From assembly GCF_023022965.1 (NCBI RefSeq), contig NZ_CP095462.1, positions 434,001 through 498,000 of the forward strand: a DNA stretch of 64,000 nt. Reading direction: 5' to 3'. This DNA comes from Ectobacillus sp. JY-23. GTDB lineage: Bacteria; Bacillota; Bacilli; Bacillales; Bacillaceae_G. Each line of letters opens with the position of its first letter. Position 1 is the stretch's first letter. Both the position numbers and the translations under genes were made by a program. The notes under the pieces are model-generated. The model searched no databases and was not told the DNA's origin. It worked only from the letters and a program-made list of their open reading frames with translations. Below, piece after piece: positions 49,027 through 57,388 of the stretch.

Positions 49027-50947
49027 ATTCTTCTTCTCTTTCAATTGTTAAGCCGTCCACATGGCGTTTTTCCATTATACGCTGTTTTTTACGATTCTCC
49101 TTTGTATCAAAAATAATCGCAAAGTCGTAATCTTCCGGATATAATTCAGCAGCAGCAATGTACAACTTTAGCCGCTTATGATTATACATTCGCTTTTCAC
49201 CCTTGACCTGCACAACATAATTACCTGTATCATCCGGACCTTGATAAACAATTCCAAACTCGCCTGTCTCGGTAATTTGCACATTATCACCTATGACAAA
49301 TGTTGGTACATGAATTTGCTTTTCTTTTCCTTCACGATGTCGTTTGATATATCGGTTCGTTGCTAATTGTTTATCCATTTCTTTTTGAGCAGAAGTCTCT
49401 GCGACTGTTTCATATTCTTTCTCTTCTTTATACGTAATCATATGTGCCGCTGTGATCAGCTTTGGATGCATACCAAGACGCAATGCAATTGCAAATGCCT
49501 GACTGTCCCCGCCCTTTCCGATTAGTAGTCGATACGTAGGACGTAATGTTTGTAAATCAAACTCCATAGAACCGTTAATAAAGCCTTCCTGCTGATTTGC
49601 AAAATCTTTAATTTCACTATAATGCGTCGTTGCAAGCAAGGTAGCTCCTTTTTTGTACAGCTCCTGTAAAATTACTGTTGCGAGACCCATTCCTTCGCCA
49701 GGGTCTGTTCCTGAACCCAGCTCATCAAGTAATACAAGGCTTCGGTCGTTTGTTTGCTTTAAAATTTGAATAATATTGACAATGCGTGAACTGAACGTAC
49801 TTAAGTTTTGCTCAATGCTCTGCCCATCACCAATATCTACCCAAATATGTTGAAAAACAGCAATATGACTTCCTTCTTCAACGGGAACATGTAAACCACA
49901 TTGCACCATTAGTGTTAATAAACCGACCGTTTTAATTGTCACCGTTTTACCACCGGTATTAGGTCCTGTAATAACTAAGGCATGATAGTTTTCTCCCATT
50001 TCAACGGTAAGGGGTACAGCTTTCTCACCTAGTAAAGGATGACGACCCGCTTTCAAGGAAATATAATGAGATTCGTTCACTTCTACACTACGTCCTCCAA
50101 TTGCACGGCTATATTTGGCTTTGGCAAACAGTACATCGTAATGCACCATCGTTTCTACAGCCAAGTGGATAGAAGGTTCTTGTTCTTCTACAAGCCCTGT
50201 CAAATAGCTCAAAATACGTTGACATTCTATTTCCTCTTCCACACGTAATAAAAGCAGTTGCTCCTGCCCACGCGTTAATTCATCTGGCTCTATATATACA
50301 GTAGAACCAGATGCAGATACATCAAGGATTGCTCCACTCACTTTACCTTTGTGTTCTTTTTTGAGCGCAAGTACATAGCGTCCATCTCGCTCACTTACAA
50401 TGCTTTCTTGTAAGTACGTTTTGTATTTCTTGAGAAGTTGTTGGATTTTTTCTTTCAAACGTTCTTCGTGGGTTCGGATTTGTTTTCGAACCTTTTCAAG
50501 AGATTTACTCGCGTAATCATCTATCATCCCATTCCGAATACAACGATAGATCTCCTCGGCTAAATGCGGCAACTCCTCAATACCATACACGTAAGATGCT
50601 ACACGCGGTGCAATGTGTACCTTGTCTTCCATAAAACGCTTCAGTTTACGACAGCAATCTAAGAAATCGTATAATCCCACTAATTGATCTGGGCGAAGAG
50701 ATATCCCTTTGTTCAAGCTTTTCAGTAAATGATCCATCCCGTTTAAACCATGAATTGGTACGCTGGTGCTTTTTTCCAAGATGCGTTTCGCTTCGGTTAT
50801 CTCATCTAGCAACGCACGAATTTGTTTTAAATTTGTGTGGGGACCCAAGGCACGCACCTGCGCCTTACCCAAATCAGTTATGGCATGATGAGCTACTTCT
50901 TCTTTAATGTGATGTAAACCTAAGACCGTAAAGGTGTCTATATTCAA
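49025..50947 (-). CDS. MutS2-family ATPase without Smr domain
   Basis: This 640-residue MutS2-type protein has N-terminal clamp/lever helices (residues 1-300), an ABC-like ATPase with Walker A ITGPNTGGKTVTIKTVG, signature region STFSSRIVNIIQIL, Walker B LVLLDELGSGTDPGEG and H-loop LLATTHYSEIK, then a KOW-like beta domain (FVIGDNVQITETGEFGIVYQ). It ends RHVDGLTIEREEE, about where MutS2 would begin its Smr nuclease domain. MutS2 proteins act on branched DNA and on collided ribosomes. The start is TTG 50947, nine bases after AAAGGAGG. The gene lies behind an attenuator-like leader with two terminators. Confidence 0.88.
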   Translation of the reverse strand: MNIDTFTVLGLHHIKEEVAHHAITDLGKAQVRALGPHTNLKQIRALLDEITEAKRILEKSTSVPIHGLNGMDHLLKSLNKGISLRPDQLVGLYDFLDCCRKLKRFMEDKVHIAPRVASYVYGIEELPHLAEEIYRCIRNGMIDDYASKSLEKVRKQIRTHEERLKEKIQQLLKKYKTYLQESIVSERDGRYVLALKKEHKGKVSGAILDVSASGSTVYIEPDELTRGQEQLLLLRVEEEIECQRILSYLTGLVEEQEPSIHLAVETMVHYDVLFAKAKYSRAIGGRSVEVNESHYISLKAGRHPLLGEKAVPLTVEMGENYHALVITGPNTGGKTVTIKTVGLLTLMVQCGLHVPVEEGSHIAVFQHIWVDIGDGQSIEQNLSTFSSRIVNIIQILKQTNDRSLVLLDELGSGTDPGEGMGLATVILQELYKKGATLLATTHYSEIKDFANQQEGFINGSMEFDLQTLRPTYRLLIGKGGDSQAFAIALRLGMHPKLITAAHMITYKEEKEYETVAETSAQKEMDKQLATNRYIKRHREGKEKQIHVPTFVIGDNVQITETGEFGIVYQGPDDTGNYVVQVKGEKRMYNHKRLKLYIAAAELYPEDYDFAIIFDTKENRKKQRIMEKRHVDGLTIEREEE

Positions 50948-50968
50948 TGTTTTTTCCTCCTTTTTTAT

Positions 50969-50999
50969 AAAAAAGCGCAATGAACTTAGTTCATTGCGC
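50969..50999 (-). terminator. Leader terminator 2, directly before the MutS2-like gene
   Basis: Eleven-base perfect arms GCGCAATGAAC / GTTCATTGCGC with loop TAA are followed by TTTTTTATAAAA. It ends only a few bases before the AAAGGAGG of the MutS2-like gene, so it must be bypassed for expression. Confidence 0.85.
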
Positions 51000-51019
51000 A
51001 GATACACTTATGCCTATAC

Positions 51020-51046
51020 AAAAAGGCTGTGCGAAAGCGCACAGCC
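51020..51046 (-). terminator. Leader terminator 1
   Basis: GGCTGTGCG-CTTT-CGCACAGCC (minus strand) is followed by TTTTTG. Confidence 0.85.
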
Positions 51047-51080
51047 GAAAAGGACACAATGGTTCGGATGCTATGACTAT

Positions 51081-51189
51081 CGTTCTTAACTATCAATCGC
51101 AGGCATAGCTAAATAAACCTAATCTTGTCGTTTTTTTAAGATAGGTAAGCTTGCAATTGACCGTATGAAATTACGGTTAGTTAAGAACG
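51081..51189 (-). ncRNA. Structured leader RNA upstream of the MutS2-like gene
   Basis: A perfect 12-bp helix is possible between CGTTCTTAACTA (51189-51178) and TAGTTAAGAACG (51092-51081). It encloses two hairpins: ACCGTA/TACGGT (51177-51160) and ACCTATCTT/AAGATTAGGT with one bulge (51146-51117). A competing local hairpin GTTAG/CTAAC uses the same 5' strand. The 5' helix strand overlaps the last codons of a tiny uORF. The design fits a riboswitch or a ribosome-stalling attenuator. I recognise no known riboswitch class. Confidence 0.7.
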
Positions 51190-51206
51190 GCACCTAACAT
51201 ATACAT
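51177..51206 (-). CDS. Leader peptide (7-9 codons) upstream of the MutS2-like gene
   Basis: AAAGGAG (51216-51210) precedes ATG TAT ATG TTA GGT GCC GTT CTT AAC TAA. The second ATG (51200) has ideal spacing (nine bases), giving MLGAVLN; the first would give MYMLGAVLN. Its final five codons, including the stop, form the 5' strand of the 12-bp leader helix, so ribosome position would control RNA folding. Confidence 0.6.
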   Translation of the reverse strand: MYMLGAVLN

Positions 51207-51242
51207 AGTCTCCTTTACATGCTTATAATGTAATTCTCTTTT

Positions 51243-51270
51243 AGTATATCGCATTTGTATTTTTTTGCAA
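51243..51270 (-). promoter_or_regulatory. Sigma-A promoter of the MutS2-like leader
   Basis: TTGCAA (51270-51265), a 16-base spacer and TATACT (51248-51243) give a predicted start near 51236, about 290 bases before the MutS2-like start codon. Confidence 0.7.
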
Positions 51271-51337
51271 TAGGTGTACATATCTCTTCTGTATAAGAAT
51301 TCCCATTTATGTCAAGCTAAAAACAGGAGGTGATATC

Positions 51338-51580
51338 ATGGAACCTTTACTTTGTCCGGCCTGTAAGACAAACCGAACGCGTTTTAATTTAATTGCGCAG
51401 CAAGTAAAACAAGTAAAACTCAATCCGCAATCCGGCAGCGTTGAACAGGAATTTGCTGAAGATGCAGGACCTTTTCATATGTCCTATCAAGGGCCAGATT
51501 ATCGTGTACAATGTGCTGTATGCGGATTGAACGAAAATATGGATATGTTTGTTAAAATGGCACAAGTTCATAAACAATGA
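51338..51580 (+). CDS. Small zinc-ribbon protein, 80 residues
   Basis: Two CxxC knuckles (LLCPACKTNRTRF at the N-terminus; VQCAVCGLNENMDMF near the C-terminus) frame a polar middle region, as in a stand-alone zinc ribbon. ATG follows AGGAGGTGATATC. It diverges from the MutS2-like leader, whose promoter is about 70 bases away. It may bind nucleic acid or a partner; function is unknown. Confidence 0.8.
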   Translation: MEPLLCPACKTNRTRFNLIAQQVKQVKLNPQSGSVEQEFAEDAGPFHMSYQGPDYRVQCAVCGLNENMDMFVKMAQVHKQ

Positions 51581-51608
51581 AAAAAGCGCCTAAATTGAGC
51601 GCTTTTTT
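51580..51608. terminator. Bidirectional terminator
   Basis: AAAAAAGCGC / GCGCTTTTTT with a nine-base loop lies between the convergent zinc-ribbon and chemoreceptor genes. Confidence 0.88.
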
Positions 51609-53256
51609 ACATTTTAAATTTCCAAACAAGTCCCTGTAGTTGTTCTGCCACTTTTGTTAAAGAGTCTGCGGATAAACGAATCTCTTCCATGGCTAAAAGT
51701 TGTTCTCCTGAAGCTGCGGCGATTTGTGTTGTATTACTATTCGCTTCTTTTGCAACCGCCCCCATATCGTGAACAGAAGTCGCTGTTTTTTGTGTACTGA
51801 TAGAAATTTGGTCAGATAGCGTGTTCATATATTGGACTCGATCAGCCGCATGATTAAGTGCAAGTACGATTTGTTCAAACTTCTGTGCGGTTTCACTTGC
51901 AATGACAATACCGCTTTCTACCTTTTCTTTTGTATCTTGTACAGCCTCTACAGAAACATGCGTTTCCAACTGTACTTCTTGAATAATATAGCGAATCTGA
52001 TTAGCAGAATGAGATGTTTGTTCTGCTAATTTTCGCACTTCTTCTGCAACAATAGCAAATCCTTTTCCTGTCTCTCCAGCACGAGCGGCCTCAATTGCCG
52101 CGTTGAGCGCGAGTAGATTGGTTTGTTTCGCAATTTGGGTAATCATATCAATAATATTTCCAATTTCTTGCGATTTGTGATTGAGTAGATGAATAGATGC
52201 ATCCGTTGCACGTACAGACTCATGAATGAAATTCATTTGTTGAACGGTTTCTGTTACAAATGCTTGCCCTTCCTGCGCTTGCTGCTTTGTCATGGTTGTG
52301 ACTTGTTCTAATTCTCTTGCACCATCTGCGACCTCCACAACAGCTTGTACAGTTTGTAAAACGAATTGTTCACTCGCTGCTGCAATGTTTGTCTGTTGTT
52401 CTGCACCAGAAGAAATACTTTGCATGGCACCAGCGATTTGCTGTGCACCTTTACTCGTCTCATCAGCACTTGCACCTAATTCTTCTGCCGATGCAGCAAC
52501 ATGATTAGCTGTTTGATGTACAGACGCTAGCACATCACGAATATTGATAATCATTTTAGAGAAGGAGCGATGTAGCACGCCAATTTCATCCTGCGTCTTT
52601 GTTTCTGGCAGTTGAACTGTTAAGTCTCCATCTGCAATTGCTTTTGCAGTAGTAGCAAGTTTGTGCATGGCTTTTGATAAGCGATTTGCTTGATATGAAA
52701 CCAGTAATCCTGCTGCAACCAATAATACTATAGATGCAATCAGTGCAAACAACCGAATAAACTGCACCTCATTCTGCAATATTACTTGTGCCGCCTCATA
52801 ATTTTGTGAAGTAATGCGCTTTAGTGTGTGTACATCGTTTTGAATGCCTTTCACTCGAATAGATTGTACTTTTGCTTCTGTTGCATCTTTAGCTTCAATC
52901 AACTTTGTGGTTTTAGTTGAAAGTATTGTTAGCTTTTTTTCAATTTTTTGCAGTTCTTTATGTTGTTCTTCCATTACAATATTTTTCTTCAATACCTGTA
53001 TGCTTTGTGTCACTCTTTCTATGCGGTTTTTTACATCTTCGGCATTTGCTGCTGACGTACTAAAATAGTAATTACTTAATGCCGTTTGAACTGTTAATAG
53101 GGCCCCGTCCAGCTTTTCGACTTCCACCAAGTTTTTCACATCAGAAGAAGTAGTCGCTCGTATATCGTTCATTTGCACAACAATAAAAAAGATAATGCCA
53201 CAAGCAAACACAAGTGGTAACAACGAGAGTAGCAGCAATTTATTTCGGATTTTCAT
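51607..53256 (-). CDS. Methyl-accepting chemotaxis protein
   Basis: This membrane chemoreceptor has 549 residues. TM1 is [20 protein letters not shown], followed by an extracellular four-helix-type ligand domain (~30-185), TM2 ([17 protein letters not shown]), HAMP (~208-262) and a cytoplasmic signalling coiled coil. The conserved hairpin tip is [20 protein letters not shown], with [11 protein letters not shown] following. The gene follows a BMP-type lipoprotein gene by only 12 bases, so the binding protein may deliver or sense the same ligand. RBS AGGAGGAATGCAAC. Confidence 0.93.
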   Translation of the reverse strand: MKIRNKLLLLSLLPLVFACGIIFFIVVQMNDIRATTSSDVKNLVEVEKLDGALLTVQTALSNYYFSTSAANAEDVKNRIERVTQSIQVLKKNIVMEEQHKELQKIEKKLTILSTKTTKLIEAKDATEAKVQSIRVKGIQNDVHTLKRITSQNYEAAQVILQNEVQFIRLFALIASIVLLVAAGLLVSYQANRLSKAMHKLATTAKAIADGDLTVQLPETKTQDEIGVLHRSFSKMIINIRDVLASVHQTANHVAASAEELGASADETSKGAQQIAGAMQSISSGAEQQTNIAAASEQFVLQTVQAVVEVADGARELEQVTTMTKQQAQEGQAFVTETVQQMNFIHESVRATDASIHLLNHKSQEIGNIIDMITQIAKQTNLLALNAAIEAARAGETGKGFAIVAEEVRKLAEQTSHSANQIRYIIQEVQLETHVSVEAVQDTKEKVESGIVIASETAQKFEQIVLALNHAADRVQYMNTLSDQISISTQKTATSVHDMGAVAKEANSNTTQIAAASGEQLLAMEEIRLSADSLTKVAEQLQGLVWKFKM

Positions 53257-53268
53257 GTTGCATTCCTC

Positions 53269-54240
53269 CTATTTTTCATCTACCTGCTTCGTACCGCTTG
53301 CAATGTCTTTTGTCGCGTTTTGAAGTGCTGTTTGCTCTGTTTCCGTTAGCGGTAAGATGCGCACTGGTGCAATACCAACACCTTTTTCTTGAATTCCAAA
53401 TTCCAGATTTTTCTTAGAGACTTTCCCATCATGTTCAAGTTGTTTGGCAACTTCATATATAGCTACATCTATCTTTTTTAACATAGACGATACTACCGCA
53501 CGTTCTGCTATATAAAATTGATCGCTATCTACGCCGAAGGCATATACATTGCGTTCCTGTGCCGCTTGAATCGACCCTACTCCTGTTAAACCAGCAGCTG
53601 GATAAATAAAATCCACACCACTATCAATCATATTGTTAGCAATGCTTTTTCCAACCGTATCGTCACCAAAATTATTGGCATAAGCCACTGTAATTTCAGC
53701 ATTCGGATTAACGGACATTACACCTTGTTTAAATCCAGCTAAAAACTTATTAATAAGCGGTACGTCCATACCACCAATAAAACCAACTTTGTTTGTTTTC
53801 GTTTTCATCCCAGCCAATATACCAATCAGGTATGAACCTTCATTTTCCTTAAAAGTCACACTATGTACATTGGGTAGCTCTGAAACAGCATCTACAAGCA
53901 AAAACTGTTGTTTTGGATTCTTTTTAGCTACTTTTTCAATCGGTTCCTGCATTACGAAACCAAGACCGACCACTAGTTCATGATCTTCTTTTACCAGTTC
54001 TTCTAATCCTGCTTCATAGCTTTTCGTATCGCTAATCTCACGATAATCAAATGCAACATCAAGTTCATCACGCGCACGTTCTAACCCTTTGAACGCAGAG
54101 TCCGAAAAAGATTGATCACCAAGTCCTACATCTGATAACATAATGCCGATAGATGGTTTTTGTTCCTGTGTTGTTACTTTTGTTTCTGAACAGCCAAATA
54201 AAGTAGCTGTACACATTGCAACAATAAGTGACTTTTTCAT
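53269..54240 (-). CDS. BMP-family substrate-binding lipoprotein (Med/PnrA-like)
   Basis: This periplasmic-binding-protein fold lipoprotein of the basic membrane protein family, typically nucleoside binding, has 323 residues. The signal peptide carries lipobox TLFGC (residues 13-17). The fold landmarks are IGIMLSDVGLGDQSFSDSAF, VGFIGGMDVPLINKFLAGFK, DFIYPAAGLTGVGSIQAAQ and AFGVDSDQF. The start ATG 54240 follows GGGGATATTG. No ABC permease or ATPase genes adjoin it; the next gene is an MCP, which points to chemotactic sensing rather than uptake. Confidence 0.9.
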   Translation of the reverse strand: MKKSLIVAMCTATLFGCSETKVTTQEQKPSIGIMLSDVGLGDQSFSDSAFKGLERARDELDVAFDYREISDTKSYEAGLEELVKEDHELVVGLGFVMQEPIEKVAKKNPKQQFLLVDAVSELPNVHSVTFKENEGSYLIGILAGMKTKTNKVGFIGGMDVPLINKFLAGFKQGVMSVNPNAEITVAYANNFGDDTVGKSIANNMIDSGVDFIYPAAGLTGVGSIQAAQERNVYAFGVDSDQFYIAERAVVSSMLKKIDVAIYEVAKQLEHDGKVSKKNLEFGIQEKGVGIAPVRILPLTETEQTALQNATKDIASGTKQVDEK

Positions 54241-54468
54241 CAATATCCCCACTCCCTTTTAAAACAAACAATGATATGCATAGGTGCATATCATTGTTGT
54301 GAATCTAATAGCTTAAAATATTCACTATATATCTTTATATATAAAATAACACACATTTTTGTTTTTTCAATGATTTTTTTATTAAGTAGTTTTTATAATT
54401 ATATAGCAATTAAATTTGTTAATCTTTATATTTAAAATAAAGACTATCACTTGTAACAGGAGGTCACA

Positions 54469-54552
54469 ATGAATAAATTACTTCAATGGGACCCCTATTT
54501 TGTTGAGCTTTTTATTGAAAGCATAAAAAAAGACATACAATCTACAAAATAA
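54469..54552 (+). CDS. 27-residue small protein
   Basis: ACAGGAGGTCACA precedes ATG 54469. The frame encodes MNKLLQWDPYFVELFIESIK and seven more residues, and ends at TAA 54550-54552 inside a strong terminator. The peptide could form one amphipathic helix with aromatic residues. It is a complete unit with RBS and terminator in a gene-free 320-bp gap, hence probably expressed. Function is unknown. Confidence 0.6.
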   Translation: MNKLLQWDPYFVELFIESIKKDIQSTK

Positions 54553-54578
54553 AAAACCGAGCATATGCTCGGTTTTTT
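54551..54578. terminator. Bidirectional palindromic terminator
   Basis: A perfect 28-bp palindrome with half-site AAAAAACCGAGCAT lies between the 27-codon gene and the convergent 130-codon gene. Confidence 0.92.
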
Positions 54579-54969
54579 ATTCGACTTTATTTCCATCTTC
54601 AACAATGTGATACATCAAATGCGCTAAGTGATGCACCGGTCCATAATGATCATCATCTTCATCAGCTTCTTCATTGAACTCTAGGTCATTTAAATACAGA
54701 GCCGTGAATTGATAAAAGTCTTTGAGTTCAAAGGAATAGCAAGCTGTTGGATCTTCATTGTCTTCCTCATAATGTAAAACGAGGTAGGATTCTTTGCCTA
54801 AGCTATCTTGTGCGTCAAAATATACAAAGAAACCCACATTTGTGTCTAGTTCAAACAAATGACGTGTCCCGCCTTCGGTTACCTTATGAAAATCTTCTTC
54901 TGTCAGCTTTTGGACATTCATTGCTTGCACTTGATCATCTTTGTGAAAATGAACGGTAAATGTTTTCAT
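54577..54969 (-). CDS. Acidic hypothetical cytosolic protein, 130 residues
   Basis: The product starts MKTFTVHFHKDDQVQAMNVQ and is strongly acidic with beta-rich character (NVGFFVYFDAQDSLGKESYL). It has an Asp/Glu cluster (EEADEDDDHYG) and a His-rich end (PVHHLAHLMYHIVED). There is no signal peptide. ATG follows GGAGGTGACAGC. It resembles conserved Bacillus hypotheticals of this size; I cannot name a domain. Confidence 0.75.
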   Translation of the reverse strand: MKTFTVHFHKDDQVQAMNVQKLTEEDFHKVTEGGTRHLFELDTNVGFFVYFDAQDSLGKESYLVLHYEEDNEDPTACYSFELKDFYQFTALYLNDLEFNEEADEDDDHYGPVHHLAHLMYHIVEDGNKVE

Positions 54970-55042
54970 GCTGTCACCTCCATAATATGTACGTATCTAG
55001 CATAAACCAAAACCCATGATTTCACACGTAATTTCACCTAAA

Positions 55043-56569
55043 CTACAGCATAAAAGGCCCGAATAAAAATGACAACGCTACAATATTTACGCTCGCATAA
55101 TAAGAAAAACGCTGTAAACTGCTCCATTCATCTCCTTTTACCCACTTCATCAGTACCCAAACAACTAATCCTAACGCAATTGGTAAAATGATATTACTAC
55201 CTGTGAACGTTAAATAATCAGGTGCATAATACAAGCTGTCCTTCTTAAACACTTTTGCAAAGAAGACAAATTGAGAAAGCGTATATAAGCCAATTAGTGT
55301 AATATCTATCCACTTTAACTTATTTTGTTCAAGCTCATCAGTGCGAAAGAAATACACGATTACGTATAAAATAGTAGGAATAATTAGCCAGGAGATAGAT
55401 AAAAGCATCATGATTATACCGCTAAATAAAGACGTGAACGTCCCGTACATTGCATCTTTCCAATCATCTGCCACGATTTGTTCGCTACGGTCAATCAGAT
55501 CCCGGTCTTGACTTGCATACGCCATTGTATACGTCTTTCCAGAAAACGCAGTCCACATGACTTCTTTGTCTGAGAAACGAATTGGATAAGAAGCGACACC
55601 ATCTGTAGTACTGATACGCTGAGAAACCCACTTTCCTCCTTGTTTTTTTGCTTCATATACATTAAAGTTTTCTTCTTTTGCTGCTGTTTGTCCAAACGCT
55701 GTAAATAAAAGCGTAAGCTCTTCTTCCTTACGCACTTGCAAATAACGCGGGTTGCTGAATTCAATACCTTCTTTTGAATATAATTGAAGAGGAACGGGGC
55801 GTTGTTCGGCTTGTTTTGTACCACTAGTTACGTTCCATTCGTAAGCTCGATACGTTTTTATTCCCTGTGCAAGACTTAGCGTAACATAAAAAATTTGAAG
55901 GTCATTTCCCTCTCTAACAAACTGAAATTCTTCTACCTTTTCTGTGCCGCTCATTGTCAGGCTTGGCAATGTCTGTACTTGACCATCTTGTGTTACCAGC
56001 ATAAGTTGTGATTCTACCTGTTCATTTTCTAACACAACCAGTACAGACTGTCCATTTGGCTCTAAAACTACATCTTTAATTTTATAATTAAATGTAGTAA
56101 GTAGACGGGGGGGTCCGTCTGACTTTACTTCGTAGAGTTCCTTCTCTTTCCAATATAGAACAGATTCAGGTAGAGATCTAAAATTAACAACGTCTTGTGC
56201 AATGGTACGCACATCTTTTCCATTTGAAAATTGTAATTCCCCATTGTGAATATACATAATGTCTTCATCTTTTCCCCATAGCCTGGAGTTGAATGATGCC
56301 CGGACATTAACTACATATTGCGTCTTAATATCCATATTTTCATTCAGTACAGTGTGAAGTACATTATTTTTTTGTAATGTGTACACATGATAATCCGAAT
56401 CAGATCTGACAAAAGCATTAAGAGGCATGTCCGACTGCAAATTTATAAAAAATGAGCGACTCCAATCTTTACTCGGTAAAGCGGTCTGTATTTTGATATG
56501 TTCATAGTACAATAATGAAAATATACATATTAGTAAGCAAACAGGAATCAAGATAGCTTTTTTATTCAT
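55043..56569 (-). CDS. Membrane-anchored beta-propeller-like protein, unknown
   Basis: This 508-residue protein has an N-terminal anchor (ILIPVCLLICIFSLLYY) and a long extracytoplasmic region with repeated beta-hairpin texture (DYHVYTLQKNNVLHTVL; EDIMYIHNGELQFSNGKDV; ESVLYWKEKELYEVKSDG), suggesting a propeller, to about residue 370. Four C-terminal membrane helices follow (IIMMLLSISWLIIPTILYVI; LIGLYTLSQFVFF; IILPIALGLVVWVLM; VNIVALSFLFGPFML). ATG follows AAGGAGGAGGAGTT. It is a single gene. I cannot assign a function; similar two-part proteins are found in Bacillus as hypotheticals. Confidence 0.75.
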   Translation of the reverse strand: MNKKAILIPVCLLICIFSLLYYEHIKIQTALPSKDWSRSFFINLQSDMPLNAFVRSDSDYHVYTLQKNNVLHTVLNENMDIKTQYVVNVRASFNSRLWGKDEDIMYIHNGELQFSNGKDVRTIAQDVVNFRSLPESVLYWKEKELYEVKSDGPPRLLTTFNYKIKDVVLEPNGQSVLVVLENEQVESQLMLVTQDGQVQTLPSLTMSGTEKVEEFQFVREGNDLQIFYVTLSLAQGIKTYRAYEWNVTSGTKQAEQRPVPLQLYSKEGIEFSNPRYLQVRKEEELTLLFTAFGQTAAKEENFNVYEAKKQGGKWVSQRISTTDGVASYPIRFSDKEVMWTAFSGKTYTMAYASQDRDLIDRSEQIVADDWKDAMYGTFTSLFSGIIMMLLSISWLIIPTILYVIVYFFRTDELEQNKLKWIDITLIGLYTLSQFVFFAKVFKKDSLYYAPDYLTFTGSNIILPIALGLVVWVLMKWVKGDEWSSLQRFSYYASVNIVALSFLFGPFML

Positions 56570-56729
56570 AACTCCTCCTCCTTCATGGATGTATTTTCCA
56601 TTATACAATTAAATCAATATTCAGAAAAGTTTATAAATGATTTATGTTGTTATTATCAGGTGCACATGAGAGGAAAGCTTCCTCAAAATGAGCTATAATG
56701 GATGTATTTAAGAGATTAGAGGTGTTGAT

Positions 56730-57053
56730 ATGGATGTTAAAATTACTGAAAAAGCAAAAGCAGCATTTCATGCATTGCGTGATACAGCTATAGTTCGTGT
56801 GCATATTACACCAGGCGGCGGTTGTAGTGCAATTGTCAATTTAGATCTAGTATGGGATGAGTTAGTTCCCGAGGAGGTTGTATATGAGGAAAACCTCCTA
56901 TACATTCAAATGAACACCTATGCAAAAGAATATATTGGTGACACGCTGATTATTGACTATGGAACAGGTTTCCGTTTATACACACCAAACGAAACATTAG
57001 GATACGGACTATCTGTACAAAAAGTAAAACCAGTCCCAAATGAGTATTGTTAA
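56730..57053 (+). CDS. yqkB: HesB/IscA-like iron-sulfur biosynthesis family protein (YqkB-like)
   Basis: This 107-residue HesB-fold protein is of the YqkB group. It contains ITEKAKAAFHALRD, the glycine loop HITPGGGCSAIVNLDLVW and the terminal SVQKVKPVPNEYC. Unlike true IscA/SufA scaffolds it lacks the C-x-C pair, having one Cys in GGGCS and one as the last residue. Length is the same as B. subtilis YqkB. The RBS AGAGGTGTTGAT precedes ATG. Function in Fe-S metabolism is inferred from fold only. Confidence 0.88.
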   Translation: MDVKITEKAKAAFHALRDTAIVRVHITPGGGCSAIVNLDLVWDELVPEEVVYEENLLYIQMNTYAKEYIGDTLIIDYGTGFRLYTPNETLGYGLSVQKVKPVPNEYC

Positions 57054-57092
57054 ACCACTTCTTTCCTAGAATTGCATGGGAACAGACAAAGA

Positions 57093-57124
57093 TAAAAAGT
57101 GTCCTGTGGGACACTTTTTATCTT
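57093..57124. terminator. Bidirectional terminator
   Basis: GATAAAAAGTGTCC / GGACACTTTTTATC with a four-base loop lies between yqkB and the convergent 88-codon gene. Confidence 0.9.
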
Positions 57125-57384
57125 TGTTGCTTGGCTTCTTGCAAAAAACGAGATAACGTATCTCTCTTAAGTTGTACATGCTCTTCTTTATCACGCAAGG
57201 AGTCGATATACAACTGTAAAGGCAATTTTGCTGATTGCCGAAACAGCGCTTCTTCTGCCAGTTCTTGTAGTGACTTTGGAATATGTCTCATACGGCGATT
57301 GAATTGCCATTCCAAGTCTTCACCTACATAGCCCTGTTTATGTAAATCTTCTCTTAACCATGCTTGTAATAATAACTCTCCCAA
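57118..57384 (-). CDS. Small helical protein downstream of nrnB, unknown
   Basis: TTG 57384 lies seven bases after AAGGGAG, and that RBS sits at the very end of nrnB, so the pair is translationally linked. The 88-residue product (MGELLLQAWLREDLHKQG...) is fully helical and charged: RRMRHIPKSLQELAEEALF, then KLPLQLYIDSLRDKEEHVQ. It has no known domain. The linkage to nrnB hints at a partner or neighbour in RNA turnover. Confidence 0.7.
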   Translation of the reverse strand: MGELLLQAWLREDLHKQGYVGEDLEWQFNRRMRHIPKSLQELAEEALFRQSAKLPLQLYIDSLRDKEEHVQLKRDTLSRFLQEAKQQR

Positions 57385-57388
57385 CGTC

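Noticed and set aside
50947-51240. T-box or known riboswitch class in the MutS2-like leader
   Set aside because: No T-box sequence (AGGGTGGNACCGCG) and no signature of SAM, purine, lysine, glycine, TPP or cobalamin aptamers was seen; kept only as an unclassified leader.
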